DNA of 64,000 bases from Paenibacillus xylanilyticus (GCF_009664365.1 NZ_CP044310.1:5271501-5335500); one strand, 5' to 3'. Shown: positions 7,752-17,069, counted from the stretch's first letter. Notes: generated by a model from the sequence alone, not told the origin. Program-made: numbers and translations.

Positions 7752-8948
7752 CTATCTCATCGCTGACAATAGTCCCCTACGGTCATACGCAAAAATAATC
7801 ATCAGTACGCCAAGTACGGCACAGATCAAATACATCCAGGAAAAAGAAAACAGATCAGCAACCGGCCCCATAACGACACCCCCAAGCGATACGCCCAAAT
7901 CCGCCGTTGCAATGAATAAACCAATGAGCACGTTGCGGTTCGTCTGCGGCAGGACAAAAGACAGATAGGTCGTCAGCGTTGGATACACGATGGCCTGTGC
8001 AATGCCCATGAGTCCCGCGCCCAGATAAAATACGATTACACCTGCCTGAATGGACAGTCCTATACACGCAGCAGCGAGTGTCAGCAGCAGCATCGTTCCC
8101 ATCATAAATGAAGAGTGCCATGTTCCGTCCGACGGGATTTTTTTTCTAAGCGCAATACGGGCAACCACAACGACCGCAGCCTGTATCATCAGAAACACGC
8201 CAGCATTTCCGTAATTCAATTGTGGAGCGTACAGCGGAATAAATGCCGTTATGGCACCGAACACAATCGACGAGATGAGCATAATGACACTGCATTTGAA
8301 CAAAAATGGATTTCGGATCAGTTCTCCGAAGGAAGCCAGCATACCGGACTTCTGTCCAGTCTTGTCCTGTGTTGCATCAATCCCTGGTTCCTTCGTCTTG
8401 TCCATCCTGATACTGTAACCAAACAGTCCTGTTATCATGGCAATCCCAATCATGAAGATGGAGAAATAATCCATTCCGCCCGCATTCCACAGTCCCAGCG
8501 CAAGCACCGGCCCGGCAATGCCCGGAATATAGGAAAAGAGGGAATAGTATGAGATCCCCTGAGAACGATCCTTCTCGGGCAAGGCATCGATGATGCCGAT
8601 CTGGAGCGCCATGGAGAAAAAGGCGGTAGACACCCCTTGCAGGGCACGGGCTGCGAAATAGCCCCCCAATCCCGTAAAGGTATACAGGATCAGCGCAAGC
8701 CCATTCAGAATCAGAATGATTCGAAGGATCCTGATCGGGCCATGCTTTTGAATAATCTGACCTGCCCATGGCCTGAAAAACATCGTTGTGAACATGTACG
8801 CTCCCATGACGAGACCAATGACAGTGCTGCTTGCCCCCAACGATTCACCTCTTAAAGGGATGATGACATTGAGGATGGCGTTAGCGCTAAAGTATAAGAG
8901 CGTCAATAGATATAAACGCAGAAAAGGCCATGACAATGCTCCACTCAC
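7752..8948 (-). CDS. cntE: MFS exporter, CntE-like (opine metallophore efflux)
   Basis: Major-facilitator protein of 398 residues with about twelve membrane segments (for example ANAILNVIIPLRGESLG near the start). It follows cntF by 13 bases and is the last gene of the metallophore operon, the same place as the staphylopine exporter CntE in Staphylococcus. Its predicted role is efflux of the newly made apo-metallophore. It starts at GTG, with AAAGGAG nine bases upstream. The transporter fold is certain; the substrate comes from context. Confidence 0.88.
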   Translation of the reverse strand: MSGALSWPFLRLYLLTLLYFSANAILNVIIPLRGESLGASSTVIGLVMGAYMFTTMFFRPWAGQIIQKHGPIRILRIILILNGLALILYTFTGLGGYFAARALQGVSTAFFSMALQIGIIDALPEKDRSQGISYYSLFSYIPGIAGPVLALGLWNAGGMDYFSIFMIGIAMITGLFGYSIRMDKTKEPGIDATQDKTGQKSGMLASFGELIRNPFLFKCSVIMLISSIVFGAITAFIPLYAPQLNYGNAGVFLMIQAAVVVVARIALRKKIPSDGTWHSSFMMGTMLLLTLAAACIGLSIQAGVIVFYLGAGLMGIAQAIVYPTLTTYLSFVLPQTNRNVLIGLFIATADLGVSLGGVVMGPVADLFSFSWMYLICAVLGVLMIIFAYDRRGLLSAMR

Positions 8949-8961
8949 GGTGTGTTCTCCT

Positions 8962-9714
8962 TTAGAAAGTAATTAAATGGTCCAGCAGCTTTCTCGCATA
9001 CTCGGACTTCACGGTTCTCAGCTGCTGGATAGGCACAATTTCTTCGATGCGACCCTCTCTGAAAATGACCACTCTGTCACAAATATAGGCAGCTGCCTGG
9101 ATATCGTGGGTGATGAATATATAGGTCAGCTGATAGATCTCCTTCAGCTCTTTCAGCACATGGAGCACTTGAGTCTGAACCGATACATCCAGCGAACTGA
9201 TTGCTTCGTCCAGCACAATGCACTGAGGCTCTGTTGAGATGGCCCTGGCGATACAAACCCGCTGCACTTCTCCCCCTGACAATTCATGCGGATACCTGGA
9301 TCGGTATGAGTTATCCAGCCCAACCTGGCTAAGCAGCACATCGATTTTGAGCGAATGGGCATGGCCTTCCGGGTTCTTTTTTTGTAGGCGCAGTGGTTCC
9401 ATAATGGCTTCCTCGACCGTAAAAAACGGATTGATCGACGACTTGTAATCCTGAAAAACGGCACTAATCCGGCCCCTTCTTGCCTTTCTGTCCAGCACAG
9501 ATCTGCCTTCGAGCAAAATCTTTCCTTGCTCCGGGCGTTCCATCCCCAAAATCAGTCTGCCCAAGGTGGACTTTCCACTCCCGCTCTCCCCGATGATCCC
9601 CAGGCATTCTCCGCGCGAGCATTCAAAACTGACATCATGCAGAACGGATTTCCGTCCTCCGGAAAACAAGCCGCCTAGTGGATAGGATTTATGAACATGA
9701 TCAACGTTTAGCAA
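8962..9714 (-). CDS. cntF: ABC transporter ATPase CntF (metal-opine import)
   Basis: Oligopeptide/nickel-type ATPase of 250 residues. It has Walker A GESGSGKST, signature LSGGEVQR, Walker B CIVLDEAISSLD and the switch His in FITHD. With CntD it powers import of the metal-metallophore complex. It starts at TTG with GGAGG nine bases upstream and overlaps cntD by 14 bases, so the two are probably translationally coupled. Confidence 0.92.
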   Translation of the reverse strand: MLNVDHVHKSYPLGGLFSGGRKSVLHDVSFECSRGECLGIIGESGSGKSTLGRLILGMERPEQGKILLEGRSVLDRKARRGRISAVFQDYKSSINPFFTVEEAIMEPLRLQKKNPEGHAHSLKIDVLLSQVGLDNSYRSRYPHELSGGEVQRVCIARAISTEPQCIVLDEAISSLDVSVQTQVLHVLKELKEIYQLTYIFITHDIQAAAYICDRVVIFREGRIEEIVPIQQLRTVKSEYARKLLDHLITF

Positions 9715-10540
9715 TATGCTGTTCCTCCTGCATCAATTGCCTGAAATGATTGCTCAGCTCCTGGCGGGTGGACACCAAGAACTGTGTATACGGGTGCTGC
9801 GGTTTCGAAAAGACGGAGTGAATGCTGCCGGACTCCACAATATGTCCATCCTTCATGATCAGAACCTCATCCGCGATCTTTCGTACGACTCCAAGATCAT
9901 GCGAAACAAAAATCATGGAGCATCCCATTCGTTCCCGCAATTGGATCAGCTGCTCGACCACTTCGTATTGAGAAATCGTATCCAGAGCCGTTGTAGGTTC
10001 ATCCGCTATGATCACATCCGGTTCCAGCACGAGTGCCAGCGCAATCATGATTCGCTGCAGCATGCCTCCTGACAGCTGGTGAGGATATTGATTCATGATG
10101 TGCACCGGATTTCTCAGCATGACCCGCTCCATGGCCAATTTCATGTTCTGCTCCACTTCCTTGCCATTCCATCCATAATGCGCTTGAAGGGTCTCTCTCA
10201 GATGAACACCGATCACACAGGAGGGGTCAAATGCACCCATTCCGTTCTGGAGAATCATGCACAGATTCCGGCCCCTTTTTTTGCGCATGTCCTGCTCCGT
10301 GAGCTGGTTCAGATCTACTCCTTGGAATAGAATCCGGCCGGACTGCCGGATGGCTGGTTTATTCAGGCGCATGATGGACCTGCATGTCATCGACTTGCCG
10401 CTCCCGCTTTCTCCTACAATGGCGAGGCACTCCCCTTGCTTCAACTGGAATGAACTATTGGGCACGATGACTTCTTCCGTAAGGGCATCCCATATTCGCA
10501 GCTGCTCAACTTCCAATATATTCATAAGAGACCTGTTCAC
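9701..10540 (-). CDS. cntD: ABC transporter ATPase CntD (metal-opine import)
   Basis: Second ATPase of the importer. Walker A is GESGSGKS, signature LSGGMLQR and Walker B VIIADEPTTALD, followed by SHDLGVVRKIAD. The frame opens at a GTG overlapping cntC by 35 bases; an internal ATG at 10525 with AGAGGTG upstream is an equally good start and would give 274 residues. It belongs to the Dpp/Opp/Nik ATPase family. Its place after two permeases and before cntF matches the staphylococcal cnt order. Confidence 0.92.
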   Translation of the reverse strand: MNRSLMNILEVEQLRIWDALTEEVIVPNSSFQLKQGECLAIVGESGSGKSMTCRSIMRLNKPAIRQSGRILFQGVDLNQLTEQDMRKKRGRNLCMILQNGMGAFDPSCVIGVHLRETLQAHYGWNGKEVEQNMKLAMERVMLRNPVHIMNQYPHQLSGGMLQRIMIALALVLEPDVIIADEPTTALDTISQYEVVEQLIQLRERMGCSMIFVSHDLGVVRKIADEVLIMKDGHIVESGSIHSVFSKPQHPYTQFLVSTRQELSNHFRQLMQEEQHIAKR

Positions 10541-11402
10541 CTCTCTTCCTTCCGCGAAGCTTGCCGCCCGGTTTGGACGTCATCAATTTGGGGTCAAGTG
10601 CCACCTGCAGCGCATCGGACAGAAAATTGAATGCCGATACGACCAAAACAATCGCCAGACCTGGCGCAAGCATCAGCTCCGGCCTGGAGAACATGACTTC
10701 TCTGGCCTCATTCAGCATCATGCCCCACTCTGCTTGCGGTGCCTGAACGCCCAATCCGAGAAATGACAGCCCGGAAATTTGCAGGATCATGGAGCAGATG
10801 GAGCTGCTCGAAATGACAGCAATGTCGGAAAAGGTGACGGGCAAAATGTGCTTGTGAATGATGCGCAGGTGGCTGATTCCCGAAGCCCTGGCGAATCTCA
10901 CATAATCCATCTCGGAATATTGCATGACTGATGTACGAATAACCCGGGCAAACCATGCCCATTTCATGACCACAAAAGCGATCAGAATATTTTCAAGTCC
11001 AGCACCCAAAATGCCAACGACCGCAAGCGTCATCACGTATCCCGGAAAAGAAAGCATAATATCACAGATCCTCATGAGGATGGCGTCGGTTTTTCCTTTA
11101 AAGTAACCTGAGATGAACCCCACGAGGGCCCCCAGAAGAACAGAAGCCAGCAGAGCAACCAAAACCCACAGTACACTTGGCCGAATGCCATAGATCAGCC
11201 GCGACAACACACATCTGCCCAGATGATCATTGCCAAGGAGATACGACCACGATGCTGATGCATACCTGAGCTTCATGTTCACTTCTTCGGGATCATGCGG
11301 TGCAAACAAGGGAGCAAGAACGCCAGCAACGATCATCACCACGATAAAGGCAAGAGATGCCATGGCGAGCTTATCCTGGCTTAAATTGCGAAGGTTTCTC
11401 AT
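10506..11402 (-). CDS. cntC: ABC transporter permease CntC
   Basis: DppC/NikC-type membrane subunit of 298 residues. It has a hydrophobic helix near residues 14-36, then a periplasmic N-terminal stretch ending in YLLGNDHLGRCVLSRLIYG, typical of C-type permeases. The MetI coupling loop is near residues 190-210 (RFARASGISHLRIIHKHILP). Its ATG overlaps the cntB stop as ATGA. It pairs with CntB to form the channel for the metal-opine complex. Confidence 0.92.
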   Translation of the reverse strand: MRNLRNLSQDKLAMASLAFIVVMIVAGVLAPLFAPHDPEEVNMKLRYASASWSYLLGNDHLGRCVLSRLIYGIRPSVLWVLVALLASVLLGALVGFISGYFKGKTDAILMRICDIMLSFPGYVMTLAVVGILGAGLENILIAFVVMKWAWFARVIRTSVMQYSEMDYVRFARASGISHLRIIHKHILPVTFSDIAVISSSSICSMILQISGLSFLGLGVQAPQAEWGMMLNEAREVMFSRPELMLAPGLAIVLVVSAFNFLSDALQVALDPKLMTSKPGGKLRGRKRGEQVSYEYIGS

Positions 11403-12334
11403 TCGAATTCCTTTCTGAGTTTGGGATTCAGTGCCGCGTTCACGATATCGGAAAGTGTATTAAACAGTACAAACGTGACAGCCAGAATAAGCACGTACGC
11501 CTGGATAATCGGAAAATCCCGGCTCAGGATGGATCTGACGCTTAAACGGCCCAGGCCTGGCCAGGCGAACACATTTTCAATCACAACCGTGCTTCCAAGT
11601 ACAATGGGAATAGCCATACAAAAGATGGAAACGGACACCTGCAGCGAATTCCGCAAGATATGCATTGTTACCTTTCTCTCGGGGATTCCGCTGGCTCGGG
11701 CGTATAGAACATAATCTTCATTTAAATTGTTAAGCATGGAGCTTCTAACGCTCCTGAAGTAGATCCCTACATAACTTACCGTAATGACGATGACCGGAAG
11801 AATATAGCTCTGCGCCGAATCCATTCCGCTGGTGGGCAGCAGATCAAGCTTGACGGAGAAGTACCAGATCAGCATCGCTGCAAGCCAGTAGGAAGGTATC
11901 GCCGTGAGCAGGAAGGAGAAGCCACGTACGGACTTATCCATCATTTTCCCTTCCTTCATCGCACAGATTACACCTAACATGATCGAGAAAAGGATAATGA
12001 AGACAGAAGAAATCAGCGTTAATTTGAGCGTGTTCACAAATGCCGGGCCAATCATGGACCAGACGGGATTTCCGGTCACATAGGATTCGCCAAAGTCCAG
12101 TTGAAGACAGGCCATCAGCCAGTTTCCGTATTGAATCATAAACGGCCGATCCATGCCGAGCTCTGCCTTGGTTTGGGCAATCAACTCATCCGTAATCTGC
12201 GGTACTTCCTGCGCCTGCAGTACAACAACGGCAGGATCCAGCGGTGACAGATTGATCAAAACAAAGGTTAAAAACGAAATAATCAGCAGCAGGGGTATTG
12301 CGAGCAGAATCCGTTTGACGATAAAACTCCCCAT
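11399..12334 (-). CDS. cntB: ABC transporter permease CntB
   Basis: DppB/NikB-type membrane subunit. It opens with a membrane helix (IPLLLIISFLTFVLINLSPL) and the B-type periplasmic segment containing AELGMDRPFMIQYGNW. The coupling loop YARASGIPERKVTMHILRNS lies near residue 220. An ATG two codons earlier (12340) abuts the AAGGAG site directly, so the ATG at 12334, with six bases of spacing, is preferred. It lies 35 bases after cntA. Confidence 0.92.
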   Translation of the reverse strand: MGSFIVKRILLAIPLLLIISFLTFVLINLSPLDPAVVVLQAQEVPQITDELIAQTKAELGMDRPFMIQYGNWLMACLQLDFGESYVTGNPVWSMIGPAFVNTLKLTLISSVFIILFSIMLGVICAMKEGKMMDKSVRGFSFLLTAIPSYWLAAMLIWYFSVKLDLLPTSGMDSAQSYILPVIVITVSYVGIYFRSVRSSMLNNLNEDYVLYARASGIPERKVTMHILRNSLQVSVSIFCMAIPIVLGSTVVIENVFAWPGLGRLSVRSILSRDFPIIQAYVLILAVTFVLFNTLSDIVNAALNPKLRKEFE

Positions 12335-12369
12335 ATCCATCTCCTTTTTCAGATAAAATCGAATGGACC

Positions 12370-13989
12370 CTATTGAAATTTCATGCGCTCAAATGGCAGC
12401 TCAAATTGAGTCTGCTTAAATGCAATGCCATCCAGGTTTTTGGGTGCCACAATCGTCATGCTTCCGTTCGTAAGAGGGATAAACACGGCTTCCTCGTGAA
12501 CCATGCTCATGATGTCAGCATACAGTGCTTTCCTTGCACTCTCATCGGTAGACACCATCACGTCTTCAATCTTGGCGTACATTTCCTTGGCACCAGCCAT
12601 CCCGCTTGTTGTATGCAGATAGGCTGAGCTGGAGGCAAAGGCAGAAATGGTGCTCTGAGGATCATAAGCCAGTCCCCACGTTTGATTGAACAGCAGATCA
12701 TACTCGCCCGTAGATCTTCGGTTAGCGATGGATGAGGATTCTTCGCCGATAATCGATAGCTGGATACCGATATTTTTCAATTCATTTTGAATATATTCAG
12801 CCTGCGTTTTCTGCGTAGAGGAATTGCTGTCATAATACAAATCCATCTTCAGCTCTTGCCCTTCTTTGGTTCGTACAGCAGCACCACTGCCTATAGTCCA
12901 GCCCGCTTCGTCCAGCAGCTTCTCTGCTGTGCTTACATCATAAGGTCGTGTCTTCAATTCCACGTCGGCGTAATTCACATTGGAAGAGAATAGGGTCTGG
13001 GCAGGGGTCTGTGTTCCCTCAAAAATGTCGTTGCTGATGGTATCCCGATCTATGGCATGCCAGATGGCTTCTCGCACGGCTGTTTCACTGACCGGATTAT
13101 TCCTTTTGCTGCTGTTGACCGCAATGATGCTCGTGTTCATCGGTTCACTTCGTATCACCTGATACTCCCCTGATTCAGCCAGTTGATTCATCGCATGAAC
13201 ATCAATACTGTCGGCACCCCGGTCATCGGTGAACACGAAGTCAATTTCACCTTTTTGCAGGGCCAGAAACGTTGTCTCTCCTGCCGGGAGAACTTTGGCT
13301 ACGATTTTTTGAATTTCGGGTTTGCCTCCCCAATAACTTTCGTTCGCCTCAAACGTTGCATTCTCGTCTACCTTATGCTCCGTAAGCATGTACGGCCCTG
13401 TTCCATGGTAGCCATTCACACCATCCTTGGTCCCGCCTTGGATCATGTCTTTGGGGGAAATGAACACATAGGGCCGGGTCATGGACAATTCCACCAATGT
13501 CGGATAATAGGTACTGGACAGCACCAATTCAACGGTGTGTTCATCAATGACATTGGTACTCACAATTTTGGTGGACAGCTTAATCCACGCATGTTTCTCA
13601 CTATTGGCCTGGACCGCATCAAAGTTAGCTTTGACCGCCTCGGCGTTGAACGGTTCTCCGTCCTGGAATTTCACATCTTCTCGCAAATGAAAGGTATAGA
13701 CCTTCCCATCCTCGGAAATATCCCATGATTCCGCAAGCAAGGGCTGAATGCCATCTGCCGTGTTTTCGACCAATGACTCATATACCATACCTTGAGCAGG
13801 CATGGAGCCTGTATACAAATGGGGATTCATATCATTAATATCCTTGGCGGAAGCATAGATCAGATCCGTCTTCTTCTCTCCCTCGGCTGCCCCCGTCTGT
13901 GCAGTTCCCTTCTCGCCGCAGCCGGCCAATACGACCAACATCAGCGCAAATATAATACTTAAGCCCATACTGGATGTTCCCTTTTTCAC
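12370..13989 (-). CDS. cntA: Metal-opine-binding lipoprotein CntA
   Basis: Extracytoplasmic receptor of the importer, SBP family 5, 539 residues. Signal peptide with lipobox LAGC (lipidated Cys24); the family core includes DINDMNPHLYTG, VKFQDGEPFNAEAVKANFDA and GTGPYMLTEHKV. Staphylococcal CntA binds staphylopine complexes of nickel, cobalt and zinc. The starting GTG overlaps the cntM stop (GTGA) and has AGGAGG upstream, so receptor and biosynthesis genes form one transcript. Zinc as principal cargo here is inferred from the Zur box at the operon head. Confidence 0.92.
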   Translation of the reverse strand: MKKGTSSMGLSIIFALMLVVLAGCGEKGTAQTGAAEGEKKTDLIYASAKDINDMNPHLYTGSMPAQGMVYESLVENTADGIQPLLAESWDISEDGKVYTFHLREDVKFQDGEPFNAEAVKANFDAVQANSEKHAWIKLSTKIVSTNVIDEHTVELVLSSTYYPTLVELSMTRPYVFISPKDMIQGGTKDGVNGYHGTGPYMLTEHKVDENATFEANESYWGGKPEIQKIVAKVLPAGETTFLALQKGEIDFVFTDDRGADSIDVHAMNQLAESGEYQVIRSEPMNTSIIAVNSSKRNNPVSETAVREAIWHAIDRDTISNDIFEGTQTPAQTLFSSNVNYADVELKTRPYDVSTAEKLLDEAGWTIGSGAAVRTKEGQELKMDLYYDSNSSTQKTQAEYIQNELKNIGIQLSIIGEESSSIANRRSTGEYDLLFNQTWGLAYDPQSTISAFASSSAYLHTTSGMAGAKEMYAKIEDVMVSTDESARKALYADIMSMVHEEAVFIPLTNGSMTIVAPKNLDGIAFKQTQFELPFERMKFQ

Positions 13990-15299
13990 AATGTTTCCTC
14001 CTGATGATCAATTTCAAGTCCTTCACAGATCATGTTCAGATCATCAGCAAACGTCCGGATCTGAAATGTGCTGGATAACGGCAATTCTCTCTGTTCCTGT
14101 GCTACTTGCACCAGTTTGTTCTCATAGGTTGCGATGAATTTGTCTAAGGTGGGGCAGTCCACCCGGAGATGCCTTGCAATGCCCTGAATGATTTTGATCC
14201 GGTAATAATCTTCCTGGGGCATCCTTGGGATCTCAAGCTGTCCTTCGTGATTGATGAACATCTTCCGGAATGGCACAGCCGAAAAGTCAAAATATTTCCC
14301 TTGTTCGTCTGGCTGCGAGAAAGGGTCAATCAGTAACGAGGTATACCGTATGTACAGCAAATACTCCTGATGTATGTCCTGCAAACCGACAAATTCTTCG
14401 ATATCAGAACGCGATAAACTCTGTAAATGAACCGGATAGTTATCGTCCGTCATGAATTGAAGCAGGTTGAGCGGCGTTATGTGCAGCCGGTCTGTAATCC
14501 TCATGATTTCTTTCCATCCTGCGAGCATATCCCGTATGAGATGTTGGTTGATAGGCCCTTCCGGGTAGAGCTTGTAGACATACCTCTGGACGCCAGCATT
14601 TCCAAAGATCGCGTTTAAAGAAAATTCATTCATGAATAACGCCGGATGCACATACAGCGAGATGTTTCGTGTCTCCGCCTCAAACGGGGAGGCCATCACT
14701 TCCATCACCACTCCGAGCTGATCAACCATTTTGCATAATTCGTTTACTGCTTCTGAAGGGGTTCGAGTGGAGCCGATATACAGTTTTTTCTTCACTCCGG
14801 TTGTCACGACATGATTGGAAGGCTGTCCATCTGTCCATCGCGTATCCCCGCAATAGGTGGAGAAACTGATCACTTCCGGCGTGTACCCTAACTCACTTAC
14901 ATACTGATGAACCAGGCGGTTCGATCCAAATGTGGGAGATACCAGCACGATGCACTGGACCTGCTTCAGAACGTCCGGATCCACCTGACTTAATACCTGA
15001 ACATAAGCATCTGTCGTGACAGCAAGAATCAGCGTATCCCAGCTGCCTTCAATACGGCTGTACCCGGTAAAGACCCGATCCACTCTACACTCGCCTGCCA
15101 GACTCCGATGCTTCTCATTCTGAACGCTTACAAGAATGTGCTGATCATGACGGTCCAATGCACCGAAGAATTCATTGGATCTAACCGATTCCCTTCCGGC
15201 CACACCAATGGTGGATCCTCGTTGTTTCTTGAATAATACAGCTAGTTGAATGGATGCAGGCCCGGTTCCCATGATTAAGACTCGTTCAAAACCACTCAT
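13986..15299 (-). CDS. cntM: Opine dehydrogenase CntM (final metallophore condensation)
   Basis: Reductive condensation of the CntL intermediate with a 2-oxo acid, giving the opine metallophore. The Rossmann motif IMGTGPASIQLA is at the N-terminus. Very close resemblance to S. aureus CntM is seen in VSPTFGSNRLVHQ, HVVTTGVKKKLYIGST, YVYKLYPEGPI and LIDPFSQPDE. By alignment from memory, the residue matching S. aureus Arg33 is Arg (VAGR, NADPH preference) and the one matching Asp150 is Asp (TYCGDTR). In published work Asp there selects pyruvate, Ala allows 2-oxoglutarate. The ATG at 15299 has AGGAGGAGG upstream; a longer frame adds 28 unlikely residues. Confidence 0.93.
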   Translation of the reverse strand: MSGFERVLIMGTGPASIQLAVLFKKQRGSTIGVAGRESVRSNEFFGALDRHDQHILVSVQNEKHRSLAGECRVDRVFTGYSRIEGSWDTLILAVTTDAYVQVLSQVDPDVLKQVQCIVLVSPTFGSNRLVHQYVSELGYTPEVISFSTYCGDTRWTDGQPSNHVVTTGVKKKLYIGSTRTPSEAVNELCKMVDQLGVVMEVMASPFEAETRNISLYVHPALFMNEFSLNAIFGNAGVQRYVYKLYPEGPINQHLIRDMLAGWKEIMRITDRLHITPLNLLQFMTDDNYPVHLQSLSRSDIEEFVGLQDIHQEYLLYIRYTSLLIDPFSQPDEQGKYFDFSAVPFRKMFINHEGQLEIPRMPQEDYYRIKIIQGIARHLRVDCPTLDKFIATYENKLVQVAQEQRELPLSSTFQIRTFADDLNMICEGLEIDHQEETL

Positions 15300-15312
15300 A
15301 TGTGCCTCCTCC

Positions 15313-16119
15313 TTATCCGACATGCGAAGATTTCTGATACAGTGCAATGTCAAACACATCGTGTGGACGCAAGATGTTATCAACCAATCGCCATTTCCGC
15401 GGGTCCGTCTCCTGCTGAGGGTAATTGAACAAGGACTTCAATCCATTGCCATATCGCATCGCAACAACAACGTGCTCATTAGTAAGCGAATGAAGCTGAT
15501 TCAGGATGTCATATTTCATGGCGACTGTGGAACTGAAAATGATATGCGTGGCTTCTTTCGTAAAATCGAGCTCCTGAACAAATGCCTTTTGCAAATGGAT
15601 GCGGAGACCAGCCCCCAATGTATTCACAACCGCCCGGCCTAAGCCGATCGCCTCTTCATCAATATCAATGCCTACCACCTGTGCCCCCGTTCTTCTGGCG
15701 ATAAGCAGGGGAGTCATTGGAAATGCTCCCGATCCGATCAGAAGCACCTTGGAGTCTGAAGTTACATGGAAACTACCGAATTCCTTCTCAATGCATTCCT
15801 CAATATTTTTGAAATAATCCGCAATCTCCACTTCTCCGTGCTGCAGCTTCAATGCCCGATATTTCTCCATGATCGCTACGCAGCGGGAGGATTGATGCCT
15901 TAAATCCAGTACAAGCTGTGTGAACCCGGTGCCCTCCTCATGCTCCTGCTCTGCCCAGAACGACTCATGGCGCTTATCCGTGATCCACTGGGAATAGGCA
16001 TTGATGGCCAGCTCCATCTGTTCTGCATGAAGAATGGAATGATCATATTTCCGGGCAAGTTGTTCAAAGGTATTCAGAAAATCATTCAACTGTCTGGTAA
16101 AATCCACGACCATATTCAT
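15313..16119 (-). CDS. cntL: Nicotianamine-synthase-like aminobutyrate transferase CntL
   Basis: Transfers the aminobutyrate group of S-adenosylmethionine to histidine (D-His when CntK is present), giving the intermediate used by CntM. The protein has 268 residues. The SAM-binding core VLLIGSGAFPMTPLLIARR and GIDIDEEAIGLGR matches nicotianamine synthases, and the helix IADYFKNIEECIEKEFGSF precedes it as in CntL. GGGGGA lies seven bases before the ATG. It overlaps cntK by 38 bases and ends 13 bases before cntM. Confidence 0.92.
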   Translation of the reverse strand: MNMVVDFTRQLNDFLNTFEQLARKYDHSILHAEQMELAINAYSQWITDKRHESFWAEQEHEEGTGFTQLVLDLRHQSSRCVAIMEKYRALKLQHGEVEIADYFKNIEECIEKEFGSFHVTSDSKVLLIGSGAFPMTPLLIARRTGAQVVGIDIDEEAIGLGRAVVNTLGAGLRIHLQKAFVQELDFTKEATHIIFSSTVAMKYDILNQLHSLTNEHVVVAMRYGNGLKSLFNYPQQETDPRKWRLVDNILRPHDVFDIALYQKSSHVG

Positions 16120-16981
16120 GTGTTTCCCCCTTATTCATGTCCATCTGTTGTACATCAATAAAAGCTGTCCCCTGTGCCACAATGCCGACAGAACCCTCAA
16201 TGTGAATGCTTCCCAGCCCATGTTCATCAAACCGGGCCACGACGTTAATCGAACCTCCCGGCTGTTTAATTAGGGCGGTAATCTCTCTTCCTGTCTTCCA
16301 TGCAAGGTAAGCACCAAGCGAAGCTGTACCTGAACCGCATCCTCTCTCCCATATCAGGCTATCCAGTCCGGGAACATAAATCAGTGGAGCCAACTCTTCC
16401 GAAAGTGGGTTGAACAACAAAATGCCAATCAGTTTGTCTCCCAGGGTTAGTCCAAGCAGACGCGCGAGGTTTTGTGCTCTTGTTCGGATCCCATCATCGA
16501 ACCCATCCACCTCCACCACGATATGAATGAATTCCTCGTACCGGACAATAATCATATCCTGATCGAATCCTTCGTACGTTATGGTCTGCCGTTCAATCTG
16601 TCTGGGAATCGGCATGTTCACCTGACAAAAGTATTCATTCAGCTGTTTTCTCACTTGGCAGGTGATCAACTGCTCTGTACCCGATACCTCAAGCAGCAAT
16701 TCAGTGTAATCTCGAGAACCCAGCTCCTGTTCAGATGCAAGGTAGGCTGCCAGAGCCATGCAGGCATTACCACAAAACTCTCCTCCGGCCATCTGCAACC
16801 GCGCTGCAGCTCCGCGCTGAAGGGTTGGCACAATAAATCCGACCTGCTCCGCATAGACATGATCGTAGGACATGATGCTTGAAGCGATATGTTGGTACTC
16901 CTCTGCTGGATGACTTGTTTTCACCAAAACCGTCATGTTCTGTGTTGGATTAAACTTGATAAATTCGATCTCCTGTTTCAT
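16082..16981 (-). CDS. cntK: Histidine racemase CntK (DapF fold)
   Basis: Cofactor-independent two-base racemase of the diaminopimelate-epimerase fold, 299 residues. It converts L-His to D-His for CntL. Both catalytic cysteines are visible: GGEFCGNACMAL in the first half and GCGSGTASLGAYLAW in the second. It is the first gene of the operon, about 70 bases behind a Zur box. In the published scheme the presence of cntK separates D-His products (staphylopine, bacillopaline) from L-His ones (pseudopaline). A plain DapF is excluded by context and by sequence divergence. Confidence 0.92.
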   Translation of the reverse strand: MKQEIEFIKFNPTQNMTVLVKTSHPAEEYQHIASSIMSYDHVYAEQVGFIVPTLQRGAAARLQMAGGEFCGNACMALAAYLASEQELGSRDYTELLLEVSGTEQLITCQVRKQLNEYFCQVNMPIPRQIERQTITYEGFDQDMIIVRYEEFIHIVVEVDGFDDGIRTRAQNLARLLGLTLGDKLIGILLFNPLSEELAPLIYVPGLDSLIWERGCGSGTASLGAYLAWKTGREITALIKQPGGSINVVARFDEHGLGSIHIEGSVGIVAQGTAFIDVQQMDMNKGETHEYGRGFYQTVE

Positions 16982-17048
16982 CCCAGCTACCTCTATTCCT
17001 GTTCATTCAGATTCGGATGAGTTTCACCTGTGCGCTACCTCACTGCAT

Positions 17049-17069
17049 TAATAGTAATTATTACGATTA
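17049..17069. promoter_or_regulatory. Zur box upstream of the cnt operon
   Basis: Core GTAAT-T-ATTAC with right flank GATTAA, identical over the core and right arm to the box at 6109. It lies about 70 bases before cntK and should repress the whole metallophore operon when zinc is sufficient. Confidence 0.82.

Noticed and set aside
8962..13989. Nickel transporter NikABCDE
   Set aside because: The genes are fused in one overlapping transcript to cntKLM and a Zur box, so a metal-opine importer is a better fit than a free-nickel system.
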